64,000 bases of DNA from Lagopus muta (lineage: Eukaryota; Chordata; Aves; Galliformes; Phasianidae): NCBI RefSeq assembly GCF_023343835.1, contig NC_064435.1, positions 88,692,788 through 88,756,787 of the forward strand. The letters are read 5' to 3'. The translations under genes were made by a program, and so were the position numbers. A model generated the notes under the pieces. That model saw only the letters and a program-made list of their open reading frames with translations, was not told where the DNA came from and ran no database searches. Within the stretch, counting starts at the first letter, position 1, and each line of letters begins with the position of its first letter. Shown here piece by piece: positions 1 to 9,531 of the stretch.

Positions 1-125
1 CCTCTGGAGATATTCAGAACACTGTCTGGATACTTTCCTGTGCAACCTCCTGTAGGGAACCTGCTTTAGAAGGGGGCTTGGAGTCAATGATCTCCAGAGG
101 TCCAACCCCTACAATTCTGTGATTC
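1..125 (+). mobile_element. CR1 LINE, 3' end fragment
   Basis: This is the last part of a CR1 non-LTR retrotransposon, entering from beyond the left edge. Seen: the CR1 order of a TTCAGAAC block, a CTGTAGGGAACCTGCTTTAG block, then TCAATGATCTCCAGAGG and a closing ACAATTCTGTGATTCC. CR1 3' ends carry an ATTCTRTG octamer instead of a poly(A) tail, and that is what closes the copy. It contains no usable coding sequence. Its true 5' limit lies outside the window. Confidence 0.9.
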
Positions 126-2430
126 CTCAGAGGAGGCATAAAATCTCACTAACTGAAAACTTTGCTTCTATTCTTACAGGCTAGAATCTTGGTATGAAGT
201 CAACACAGCAAAAAGCAATAGCCACCCAAGTGTAGATGCTCAAAGAATTGATCCATCACTGAGTGACATTTGGAATTATGCATTAAAAGCATAAGCAAAA
301 TTTTGACTTTATTAGGTATTAGAGGGGCCAGATTCACTGATGTGAGACAACACAGAAGCAGTGTCAAGAGAAACATTGTATCCCCAGGATCTGGCACTCA
401 AACACACCAAAATAAGTTTTTTTAAAAAACTAAAATACAATTTTATACAAGCCAGCGGATCATTGGTTCAACAGACAGCGCAGGTGTGGACTTAAACATT
501 CTCCAGACAAGTAAATTGATTAAGGAAAGTCATTACTTACATCTCTTGAGTTTAGTAATGGGAGACCTGAGGATTTTAAAAGCATATCAGATTTCTAAAA
601 GACTGATTCTGGACTGTGTTTCAGAGTACATCAAATACTGCTGTACCTCCATGGGATATCTGATCCCTACCGTGCAGCAAGCAGGCAGGGCTGTTACAGC
701 AGCACAGGGGGTCTGGCCAGGCTTTTCCTTATGCTGCTTTTACTTAGGATAATCACACCAAACACCCATACAAGAGCCATCTATGTTTAAGGTCACATTG
801 TTCCTTTTCCTTTGCTCAGTCACAGCCCTCCCAGTCCCAGAGGCCCATCCTAAGTAGGCTGGATCTGGCCCCAAAGGGGTACAGCCAGTACCTGCTGAGC
901 GCAGGCCGGTCCTGGTGCCTCATATCACCTGGGGTGGGTAACACTGCCTTTGAAATCCTCTGACAAATTTAGGATGGGTGTTTTTTCTTTTCTTTTTCTT
1001 TTTTTTTTTCTTCTTTTTTTGACAGGCGTGCTGCTGGTGGAAGAGCCTGTGCAAGAGGAGGCTTTGCATAAGACTAGATATGGCAGCATTTGGGACGTAA
1101 ATGCATTAGAAAATCACCCACATAGGCTGGCTTTTCAGTAAGTGCAAAGGATGACACAATAGATATTTGCCATCTCTAATCTTTATCGTGTCCATCAACT
1201 CTGGATTAAGGACAAAGCTGTGTGTTTCTACTCAAATTACTTTGCCTGGAACAGTTAATGGTGATATTTAAATTGTCATCATGGGATGTCAGAGCCAATG
1301 TTCTTCTGAGGCAAATGAAGTTGTTCACACTTCCCCAGAAAGTATTGCTCCTGACTGCCTGCTGACTGTCAAACAATACTTTCTTTCCATTCTAAGGGCT
1401 GTCTAGTGTGAATGTAGTGAACCAATTGGAAAATATCTGACCTTATTTGTTACAGGGAAGAAGAAAGTCCTGGCTTAGCCTTTTTCAGTAAGAAACGTGG
1501 CATTATCTCTCTTCTATAAATGTATCCTCCAAAAGCACACAACAGTTGCAGAAAAACACCATCCCTTGTCTTTTGATATACCTTCTGATGTACCTTTTTA
1601 AGATTTAACTAATTTAACTATGTGTAGCTTTATTCCCTGTAGGAGTTAAATGTTCCTCATTAAAACGTGCCACAACACTGGTCCTTCTGGAACTTGGCCA
1701 TGGCTGTGCCAGACCATGGTGGTATTGTGCAGGCCACCCTGGTAGCTCCAAATGGACTGTGATATGAAAAGCAAAGCAGTGCGTCCAGCAACTCACTTTA
1801 CAGATCTCTGCACTGTCCCAAGAGGTGCTCATCCAGAGCTGCTATGTTATGCCACTGCAGTGTGCCTTGTAGGTAAGACCCCTGTAGTGTTGGGTTCCAC
1901 AGTAGCTTCCAGGGATTTCAAGTTTCCATCAGTGAAGGTCCTCTGGAATTTGGTGTTAACACAGTTCATATATGTCATTCAGCACTACATTTATTTTTAT
2001 ACTTCTGTGCTGCAGTGGTTTCTTTCTTTTAGTCAAGAAAGGTTTCTTCACAAACTTACTCTGACCTCTGCCACTTGTTGTGCTTTTTAAAAAACCCTTC
2101 TAATATTTATTGATTCAGTTATTATTCTTTTTTAGTTGTGCTAACAAGCAATACGCCTGTTATCTGCACAAGGCTGCATATCAATTTATGTTGCAGCACA
2201 ATTCCTATTTCAGAAAAGAACCTTGGAAATTTGCAATGATACCACTAGCTTGACAGATCACTATAAACGGGTCTGATGCATATCTCAGTGTGTGTAAATA
2301 GTTCATTAACAAGGAAACTATAAAGAGAATTAAAGACTATGAAGAACCAGCCCTTGGCTTTCTGTAAGACCAATGGAACTTAGTGCTGTCTTGTGTGTAA
2401 TTCCTTACTCAACGCTTTTATGCAAGAATT
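126..2430. other. Gene-free stretch, no element recognised
   Basis: No exon or known repeat was recognised. There is a T-rich run interrupted by C at about 978-1020. Open frames at 486-752 and 1752-2090 are short, match nothing I know and have competing frames. A 22-bp word starting at about 1408 recurs exactly near 2972 (see findings). Confidence 0.5.
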
Positions 2431-2645
2431 AGAATCACAGAATCACAGAATCACCAAGGTTGGAAAAGACCCACAAGATCATCCAGTCCAACCATCACCA
2501 ATAGCTCTCACTAAACCATGTTCCTCAACACAAAATCCAAATGTTCCTTGAACACCTCCAGGGTTGGTGACTCCACCACCTCCCTGGGCAGCCCATTCCA
2601 GTGCCTGACCATTCTTTCAGAGAAGTAATATTTCCTAATGGAAAC
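2431..2645 (-). mobile_element. CR1 LINE, 3' fragment (minus strand)
   Basis: The copy opens on the plus strand with three AATCACAG-type octamers, the reverse complement of the CR1 tail, followed by the inverted TTGGAAAAGACCCACAAGATC block. Read on the minus strand, the upper part still translates as the C-terminal tail of CR1 ORF2 (around [15 protein letters not shown]), the last residues of the endonuclease/reverse-transcriptase protein. The copy is 5'-truncated and stops matching near 2645. It belongs to the CR1 type whose tail reads ATGGTTTAGTGAGAGC before the terminal block. Confidence 0.9.
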
Positions 2646-4281
2646 TTTACTAACAATTACTAACAATTTGATGAAAAAATTGATCCATAAATTTACATAT
2701 GATTTTCCTTTGGGCATGTAAAACTGGAACCTGAATGACATGAGGTTGCTTTGGATAGGTTTGAGGTTGCTTTGAGGTTGCATTGTATGTCAGTAGAAAT
2801 TAGATGGATTCCAAAAGACTGTGTTAAACCTGTGGCAGAGGGGATAGTCAATTAGCTAAAGTATTAAAATGAGACCAAGGACGTTTTTTAAAAAAGGTCC
2901 ATCTTGTGATTTTTGTAAACATGAAATTATATGGGATGGCTGTGTTTTTCTAAATGTCATTCTGTTGTGTGTGTGAATGTAGTGAACCAATTAGATAAAA
3001 TTAGATTTCAAGCCTGATTGACTTTTAAATATTCTATTTGATCACTGCATTTTCTGTTTATTGCATTGTTCAGGAAACATCTTGAAATGGCTGCTGAATC
3101 AAGGAATTAAATGAAACTTTCACTGTCGATAGCCTAGCTGGGGCTTCTGAGATAGCATTATGGCAATTCAGTTTTATTCAGTGCCATTAAGTGCTAAATA
3201 TCCACAGATCACAGAACTACACATCTGGAACAGGACACACTGGCTGCTGGAGTGCTTTGGCATTTATAGCTGGATAGCACTTGAAGATAATAAGAAGTCT
3301 GAGACTGTGGCAACCATAACTATGAAATATATAACAATAGTAACCTACAAAGTTGGAATATATATCATGAAATATTGGGGGATAATTCAAATCTGCAAAG
3401 CAATCTGTTTTTCATTTCAACTGTTGGGCCTATGTAAGCCATAACTTATCCAGGTATTACTCATGTGGGAAATAACTTCAAATTTAGCACAACTCATGGA
3501 ACAAAAAAGGTAGAACACAAAATGATATAATACCCATTGTCTCCTTACCCCCACTGTGAAGAAAAGGAACTCTTGCAGAAAAACATGCTCACTACTTGGA
3601 GAGTGAGTGGCAAGTCTATTGCAGCTGTCAAGGGACAAGTCTGCTGGAGAGAGAAATCCTGATAGCGAGAAGAAAGCCCTCACTTTCCACCACTCCAAGG
3701 AGAACTGGCATGTGGTTGGCCCCAGATCCCCCTACCCAAACAATCTGAACACTCTTTGACCACCCTGAGATGAAGCTGAAGATGACATTACACCAACGTG
3801 CTTCCTTATGGCCCGCATCAACTTGGATTTCTTTCCCCCAAGCCAGAGGAATCATTGCTGCTTTCCACATTGTATTTGATGCTCTGGGAAATGGGCTTTG
3901 GACCAGAGGGAAAAGAGAGGTTTGAAAACCTATCTTTGCTCTGGCAGTCTGAGACAGTATTTCATAGGAATGTTGTTTTTTCATGCTTCCGTGACAGTCC
4001 TGCTCTCAGTCAAAGGTCAGAGTGTCCCACTATCCTTTTCCTGTGTTATCAAAGACATGATAAAAAAAAAAAAAGTCCAAATAAAAAGCTGATGACACCA
4101 TTTTTTTCCCCCTTGTGATAAAACAGAGAGGCTACAGGCAAGAAAAAGGGGGAAAAAACAGTAAAGCCATTTCATTCTTTTATTTTTCACTTTTCTGCTA
4201 TGGTAACTCTTATACCAGCATCCTTTCTGTTCTCCTGAGGCAATCAGTTTTCTTATTAAAAGCAAAACATACAAATGTTGT
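2646..4281. other. Gene-free stretch
   Basis: No exon or repeat family was recognised. Just outside the CR1 there is a short local reiteration of TGAGGTTGCTT (about 2741-2780). Overlapping frames on both strands at 3417-4118 are mutually antisense and match nothing known to me. An A13 tract lies near 4061-4074. Confidence 0.5.
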
Positions 4282-4728
4282 ATGAAGACGCTGCAATGGA
4301 ACCTCCCCAAAATAATTTTTCTGTGCCTTTGGTCGCCAAATCCAGAAGTAGTAACAAAAGGAAGATGCTATGGAAAGGGATCTTGGTCATGTTCCTGTGC
4401 CTACTCAAAAGGAGTAGCGATCTGTCATTCAACAGATATTTTTATTTTCCTTGCTCCCACTGATAAAATCTATACAGTCTCAGCATTACTTTATAGCAAA
4501 CCTGACCTCTCAAACACACGAATTGGGGTAGTTCCTACTAGAACACAGATAAAAAAAACAAATTTGACACGCAAGCCAAACCCAGCTAAGCCTCTGAATC
4601 ATTCCCAGAGTGCAAACTTAAATGTGTCTGTGAAACAACCCACTCTAGATGAGGATCCATCTTTGCTTTGGCAAGTGTACTGGGCCATGATTTCCTCTTT
4701 TGAGGATCCCACCCTCAGGCAGGAATAG
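4282..4728 (+). pseudogene. Isolated 149-codon frame, possible retroviral envelope remnant
   Basis: This is one of the longest frames in the window that lies outside repeats and low-complexity sequence (447 bp with the stop, so 148 residues). Its translation has a short hydrophobic stretch near the start (about residues 10-17), a cysteine-containing segment at about residues 29-48, three N-X-S/T glycosylation sequons within about 35 residues in the second half, and an LW-plus-Asp-Pro-Thr-Leu pattern near the end that loosely recalls the receptor-binding subunit of gammaretrovirus-like envelopes. No protease, polymerase or LTR was seen next to it and no splice context is clear. Envelope origin is inference. 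A chance frame, or an exon I do not recognise, are the alternatives. Confidence 0.3.
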
Positions 4729-5181
4729 CTAGCTATGCAAGTACAGGGTGATGAGCAGCTGGCTTGGTAGCTGTTCTGCTGAAGGCATTTAGAGTTGTCA
4801 TGTCTCTAACCAGATTGTGTTGCAATGTTGTTGTGAAAGAGAAAAAAAATTATCATAAGGCAAGCAGTGGAGCCTTGCCTACAGAACACATGAAGGAGTC
4901 CTTCTTACTCAATTCTGCAACAGCCTCAGCAGAGAGCTGTACCCCTTCAAAAAAAAGGTATGGATCAATTGGGTAGAAACCGAAATAAACAATAGTCTAG
5001 AAAACATGATGTGTGAAGAAAATTAGAGCATGTTGGATTTACTCTGCCTAAAGAGAGAAGAATACCGTGAAAATAGTTTCTGAACAAGTAAAAGGCTGCT
5101 GCAAAGAGGAGTAAGAAAGGCAGGAGTCCAAGAAGTCAGAATCTTAAGTTACAGCAGGAAAAACTCAGCCAAAAGGTGAGA
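4729..5181. other. Gene-free stretch
   Basis: AT-rich sequence between the 4282-4728 frame and the next CR1. A 70-codon frame at 4764-4976 is not recognised. No LTR-like boundary or polypurine tract was identified that would support a provirus around the preceding frame. Confidence 0.45.
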
Positions 5182-5430
5182 AATCATAGAATCATAGAAT
5201 GGCCTGGGTTGCAAAGGACCACAATGGTCATCCAGTTCCAACCCCCTGCTGTGTGCAGGGTCGCCAACCAGCAGACCAGGCTGCCCAGAGCCACATCCAG
5301 CCTGGCCTTGAATGCCTGCAGGGATGGGGCATCTACAACCTCCTTGGGCAACCTGTTCCAGTGCCTCACCACCCTCTGGGTGAAAAACCTCCTCCTAATA
5401 TCTAACCTAAACCTCCCCTGTCTCAGTTAT
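5182..5430 (-). mobile_element. CR1 LINE, 3' fragment (minus strand)
   Basis: Two ATCATAGA octamers at 5182-5197 mark the inverted CR1 tail, followed by the inverted GGTTGCAAAGGACC and CCAGGCTGCCCAGAG blocks. On the minus strand, 5184-5372 is open and encodes the ORF2 C-terminal tail ([19 protein letters not shown]). The remainder of ORF2 is absent through 5' truncation. The copy is fairly well preserved, with a gap-free frame over some 60 codons. Confidence 0.94.
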
Positions 5431-7104
5431 AATATTTCCTAGCAGGGGAACTGGGCTAGACTGCCCTCAGAGGCAATTAGAAAGTTGCTGACATTGGAGA
5501 TCTTGGAGGAAACATCAGATAAATACTGATAAAGAATAAAACAGATACATTAATACTTCCTTAGGGAAGTGATGCACTAGATGGCCTAGAATGCAACAAA
5601 ATTATCTGGCAAGTATTGCTGACATAGTCTGTGGTTAGCTGCAACCTCTACATATAATGCCCCATGCAAATGACTTCTGTAGAGAACTTCTGTATGGCTT
5701 ACGTGACACAGATATGTGCCAGGTGTCCATCCAAGGGGCAAGGAGTGAATGAAGCAATGCTGCCTGCACCTCTGATGCCTGTTACTGACACTTGAAAGCT
5801 GTTTCTGGAGTGACTTGCACAGAGAGACAGCCAAGTAGATTCGCCAGTGTTTCAGTAAGAGGCAGTGATGGAGCAGATGACTTCCCACTTCCTCTGTACT
5901 GTACTAAGGACTTGAGGCTCTACTGTGCCACCAGGTTGGATGGTAAGATAGTCGTGCTAGTGATCATCAACCTCTTTTTTAACTTTCTCTTTTAACTGGA
6001 GCATGTAACCAGGTGCAATTGGAAAGTGAGCACACTGGATAGGAAGTAGCTGATTTATTTTGGGAAAAACAGAGTATTCCATGATAGACACATCCCAAGT
6101 TGTGCCAGGTCATCTATGCCATGCACAGTCCAGCACCAAGGCTCCTCCTTCCCATGGGATATCCAAACAGCAGGCAGCACCTGATGTCAGAGAAATGTGT
6201 CACCATCAGTGAAGGCATAGGAGGTTTTCATGTTGCACAGTAAAAGAAGAAAGATGATACATGTTTGACTGACACTGGCAGCCTAATATTTGACAAGAGA
6301 GTTTTAGACAGGAGGATGGAAGATTTTTCCTTTAAATTGATATTTATAAACATTAATTAAGCTTCATGTTCCTTGAAACATCCATCATTTTACAATCACA
6401 GAAGCTAAAGCTCACTGATTTGACTTCAGTCCTGACACAAACAAGGGAGGACCTGGTTTTGGCTAGGCACTGACTGCCACTGGCTTCAACACAACAGCCT
6501 CAGCAGGTCTGGATGGCTCCTCCATGGCATAAGTCCTGCTGTGCAAGCACTGTCAGCACTCCCACCAGGCTGGCTGGTGTGCAGATGCTTGAGGCATGGC
6601 AAACAATACATTTGATAATTAACCAGCTGAAGTCTTCCCCTGTGCTGCACTTGCAGTTGCTATTAGGAAAACAGGCAGGATGGAAACCTTGGGACCTTCC
6701 ACAGTCCCATCTCCAGACAGCCATGAGCCACACACGTGCACTCCTACTGCCATCCATAGCTCTCACATGTTCTCACAAGCCTACTGAGCTGAAACAAAAA
6801 TTTGTGTCAACCAAATTGACCCAGGTCTCCACATTAGTGTAACTAAACACAGACACATCACAAGCTAGGGCTAGCCTCAGGCCTGTGTGAACAACTGTTG
6901 TACAATGGCAACAAAGGACAGCGAGTCCCAAATTAGCAGCTTTGCTGTGGTCCCAAATGGGACATTTGCCACTGAAACATTATTTTTGCCTTTTCTTCTT
7001 GTTGGCTTTTGTTTGTTTGTTTCCTTGAAGCCCAGCTGAAATGACTACGGGACTATTTTCCTTTCAATTCCTTTCAATTGTGGAGGACCTTGGGGGTCTT
7101 ACTC
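5431..7104. other. Gene-free stretch
   Basis: No exon or repeat was recognised. Frames at 5586-5888 (minus), 6500-6766 (minus) and 6513-6842 (plus) overlap one another on opposite strands and carry no known motif. A GTTTGTTTGTTT run sits near 7010. Confidence 0.5.
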
Positions 7105-7430
7105 AGAATCATAGAATGGCTTGGGTTGGAAGGGACCTCAAGGATCATTAAGTTCCAACCTCCCTGCCACAGGCATGGCCACCAACCTCCAGATGTGGTA
7201 CTAGACCATCCAACCTGGTCCTGAACACCTCCGGGGGCAGAGCATCCACAGCCTCTCTGGGCAGCTGTTCCAGCACTTCACCACTCTCTCTGTAAAGAAT
7301 TTCCCCCTGACATTCAATCTGAAGCTTCCCTCCTTGAGCTTAAAACCATTCCTCCTTGTCCTATCACTATCTACCTCTGTAAAAAGTTGATTCCCCTCCT
7401 TTTTATATTCCCCCTTTTTTCAAGTATTTT
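7105..7430 (-). mobile_element. CR1 LINE, 3' fragment (minus strand)
   Basis: The copy begins with AGAATCATAGAATGGCTTGG, the inverted CR1 end, and continues through the inverted CCACCAACCTCCAGATG, CACTTCACCACTCTCTCTG and CATTCCTCCTTGTCCTATCA blocks. About 325 bp of the ORF2 C-terminus and short 3' UTR are retained. Frameshifts break the reading frame. The match fades in a T-rich segment near 7410-7430. Confidence 0.93.
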
Positions 7431-7899
7431 ATAGGGGGTTGTGCTGATGTCATTGTGACTAAAGTAGCAACGGTGATATATCAGTAGTGAGAAATCTCAA
7501 CCTGTTATGCACTTCTCAAGTTATATCCTTTTCTGATTCCTTTTTAGGGCTACAATTTTACTGATGCTATCATCCCAAAACTCTCTGACCTGCTATCAGA
7601 AGGCAAAATGTGCCTGTGGTGTGTTGGGAGACAGCAAAGCCAGTGTGTTTTTCTTCTTTTTCTTTTTTTTTAAGAGGATGTACTCATTTTTCTTAAATCC
7701 CATCCTCATTTTACATTGTAAACTATGGTCCTCGTTTTGCAGGTGCTGAGGTTTTTTTTTCTGCAGAGAAAAAGGAATTCTGCCCACTGCTGGTGGGTAA
7801 AACATGAGAGGATTTGACTGTTCTGTGTATGTATTACTGACTGTAAGAAGAGAACACTGGAGAACACTAAGAGGGAATCCTATCTTCTATAGAGAGAGT
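7431..7899. other. Gene-free stretch
   Basis: AT-rich spacer between two CR1 copies in opposite orientation, with T tracts near 7648-7672 and 7751-7760. The open frames crossing it are made largely of these tracts. Confidence 0.45.
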
Positions 7900-8187
7900 G
7901 AAAACAGGATGGGGCCAGGCTCTGTTCAGTAGTGTGCAGTGACAGGGCAAGGGGTACTGGGCACAAACTGGAACAAAGGAAGTTCTGTCTGAACATGAGG
8001 AAGATTTTCTTTTCTGTGAGGGTAGCAGAGCACTGGAACAAGCTGCACAAAGAAGTTGTGGACATTCAGAACCAGCCTGGATGCTTTCTTGTGCAACTTA
8101 CTGTAGGGAACCAGCGTTATCAGGAGGGTTGGACTCAATGATCTCTAGAGGCCCCTTCCAACTCCTATATTCTGTGATTGTGTGATT
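7900..8187 (+). mobile_element. CR1 LINE, 3' fragment with a short internal deletion
   Basis: The CR1 blocks run in order from GGATGGGGCCAGGCTCT through GAACATGAGGAAGATTTTC and GCACTGGAACAAGCTGCAC to the tail TTCTGTGATTGTGTGATT. At about 8055-8064, GTTGTGGA runs directly into CATTCAGAACC. Related copies carry roughly 15-25 bp there (a clause ending in TCTGGAGA), so a small deletion is likely. It is the same tail subtype as the fragment at 1-125. Confidence 0.93.
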
Positions 8188-9271
8188 TAAAAATACAAGT
8201 TATCTGGCAGTTCTGCAAGCTACTAGTTATGGTTTCTTACATGAAACTTCAGTGCAAGACATAAAAAAAATTGACCTTGTAGGACAATAGACCGTAAAGT
8301 TATTACAAGTGGATTTTCCCTTCCTTACTGGAAATTTCTGGGACATAACAGTCCTTTGATTATTGCTCAGAATGTATGCATAAATTTAGCAATGAATTTG
8401 ATCTACTGGCCAACACTTCTATGATTTTTAGTAGTGATTGTTAAAATTCAATTCTAGCACTATTTTCTAACGTGAGTTGAAATGGGTTCCTCTGAGTCAG
8501 ATTTCACCTGCAAATTGAATTTTCTGAGGACATTCTAAAAACAATTGAAGTATTTATCCACAGTTTATTTTTCCAAGACAAATATTCATTTATTTTAAAA
8601 TACAAATGGTACCACACAATGTTCTCTTCCCAGCCCACTGGCAAAAGAGTACAACATGTAGAGAATCAGTAAAAAGACTAAAACAGAGCTTTCCCCAAGG
8701 TATGAGAAGTGCAGATAATAAGCAAGCAGTGTAAATGCTTGAAAACAAATTAATATTTTAGCGTTTTTTAAAAAGACAGCTGCTTTCCCATTTCAAAATG
8801 AAAGCTCTTCTAAGAAACAACTTGATCTGAAGAGGAGCATGCTTGCATGCATCAGACATTATCTGACTTGGGCATTGGAAGCAGCAGTCCCAAATGAGAT
8901 TCACTGACACCATCAGCAAAGTTATCTATATTTCAAGAATCCCCTATTTCACTCCCAGACTCTCATCTCAGAGTGGCTGGTCACTGGGCACAGTATTCCA
9001 CCTCTCTTGGCCTCTGTCTCCCTTCTGTAATCCTTACATCCAGGATTGAAAATTGCAAAGTACATGGATTTGCTCAGAGCTTGCAACTATGAAAGAAATT
9101 TTGGGTGACACTGAGAACAGTTGTCATGTTCCTGCCATTATAAATTGCCAAATAAATAGTAGAATATTTCATTTTAATCACAGCCCACTTCTCTTAGATC
9201 TAAAGAGCTATTTGAAATGGAAAGGAGCTTTTAAAATAAAGAATGTGCTGTGAGGAAGTCAGCTTTAATAT
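8188..9271. other. Gene-free stretch
   Basis: AT-rich unique sequence with no recognised exon, repeat or strong regulatory motif. It leads into the pentanucleotide array. Confidence 0.5.
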
Positions 9272-9531
9272 GGGAAGGGAAGGGAAGGGAAGGGAAGGGA
9301 AGGGAAGGGAAGGGAAGGGAAGGGAAGGGAAGGGAAGGGAAGGGAAGGGAAGGGAAGGGAAGGGAAGGGAAGGGAAGGGAAGGGAAGGGAAGGGAAGGGA
9401 AGGGAAGGGAAGGGAAGGGAAGGGAAGGGAAGGGAAGGGAAGGGAAGGGGACGGGAGGGGAGAGGAGGGGAGGGGAGGGGAGGGGAGGGGAGGGGAGGGG
9501 AGGGGAGGGGAGGGGAGGGGAGGGGAGGGGA
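9272..9531. repeat. (GGGAA)n then (GGGGA)n pentanucleotide array
   Basis: About 52 five-base units. From 9272 to about 9446 the unit is GGGAA with essentially no interruptions. After a short imperfect junction (about 9447-9466, with ACGGG and AGAGG variants) the unit is GGGGA to 9531. The plus strand is pure purine apart from a single C near 9452, so the array can form a purine/pyrimidine triplex, and its regularly spaced G3/G4 runs fit the G-quadruplex pattern. Long open frames on both strands here are a by-product of the unit and are not genes. The two homogeneous blocks suggest expansion from two different seed units. Length is probably polymorphic and may be underestimated in an assembly. 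Confidence 0.98.

Noticed and set aside
7695..7750. Short MIR-like words (CCTCATTTTACA, GTGCTGAGG)
   Set aside because: The words are not collinear with the MIR core over any useful length, unlike the copy at 15.96 kb.
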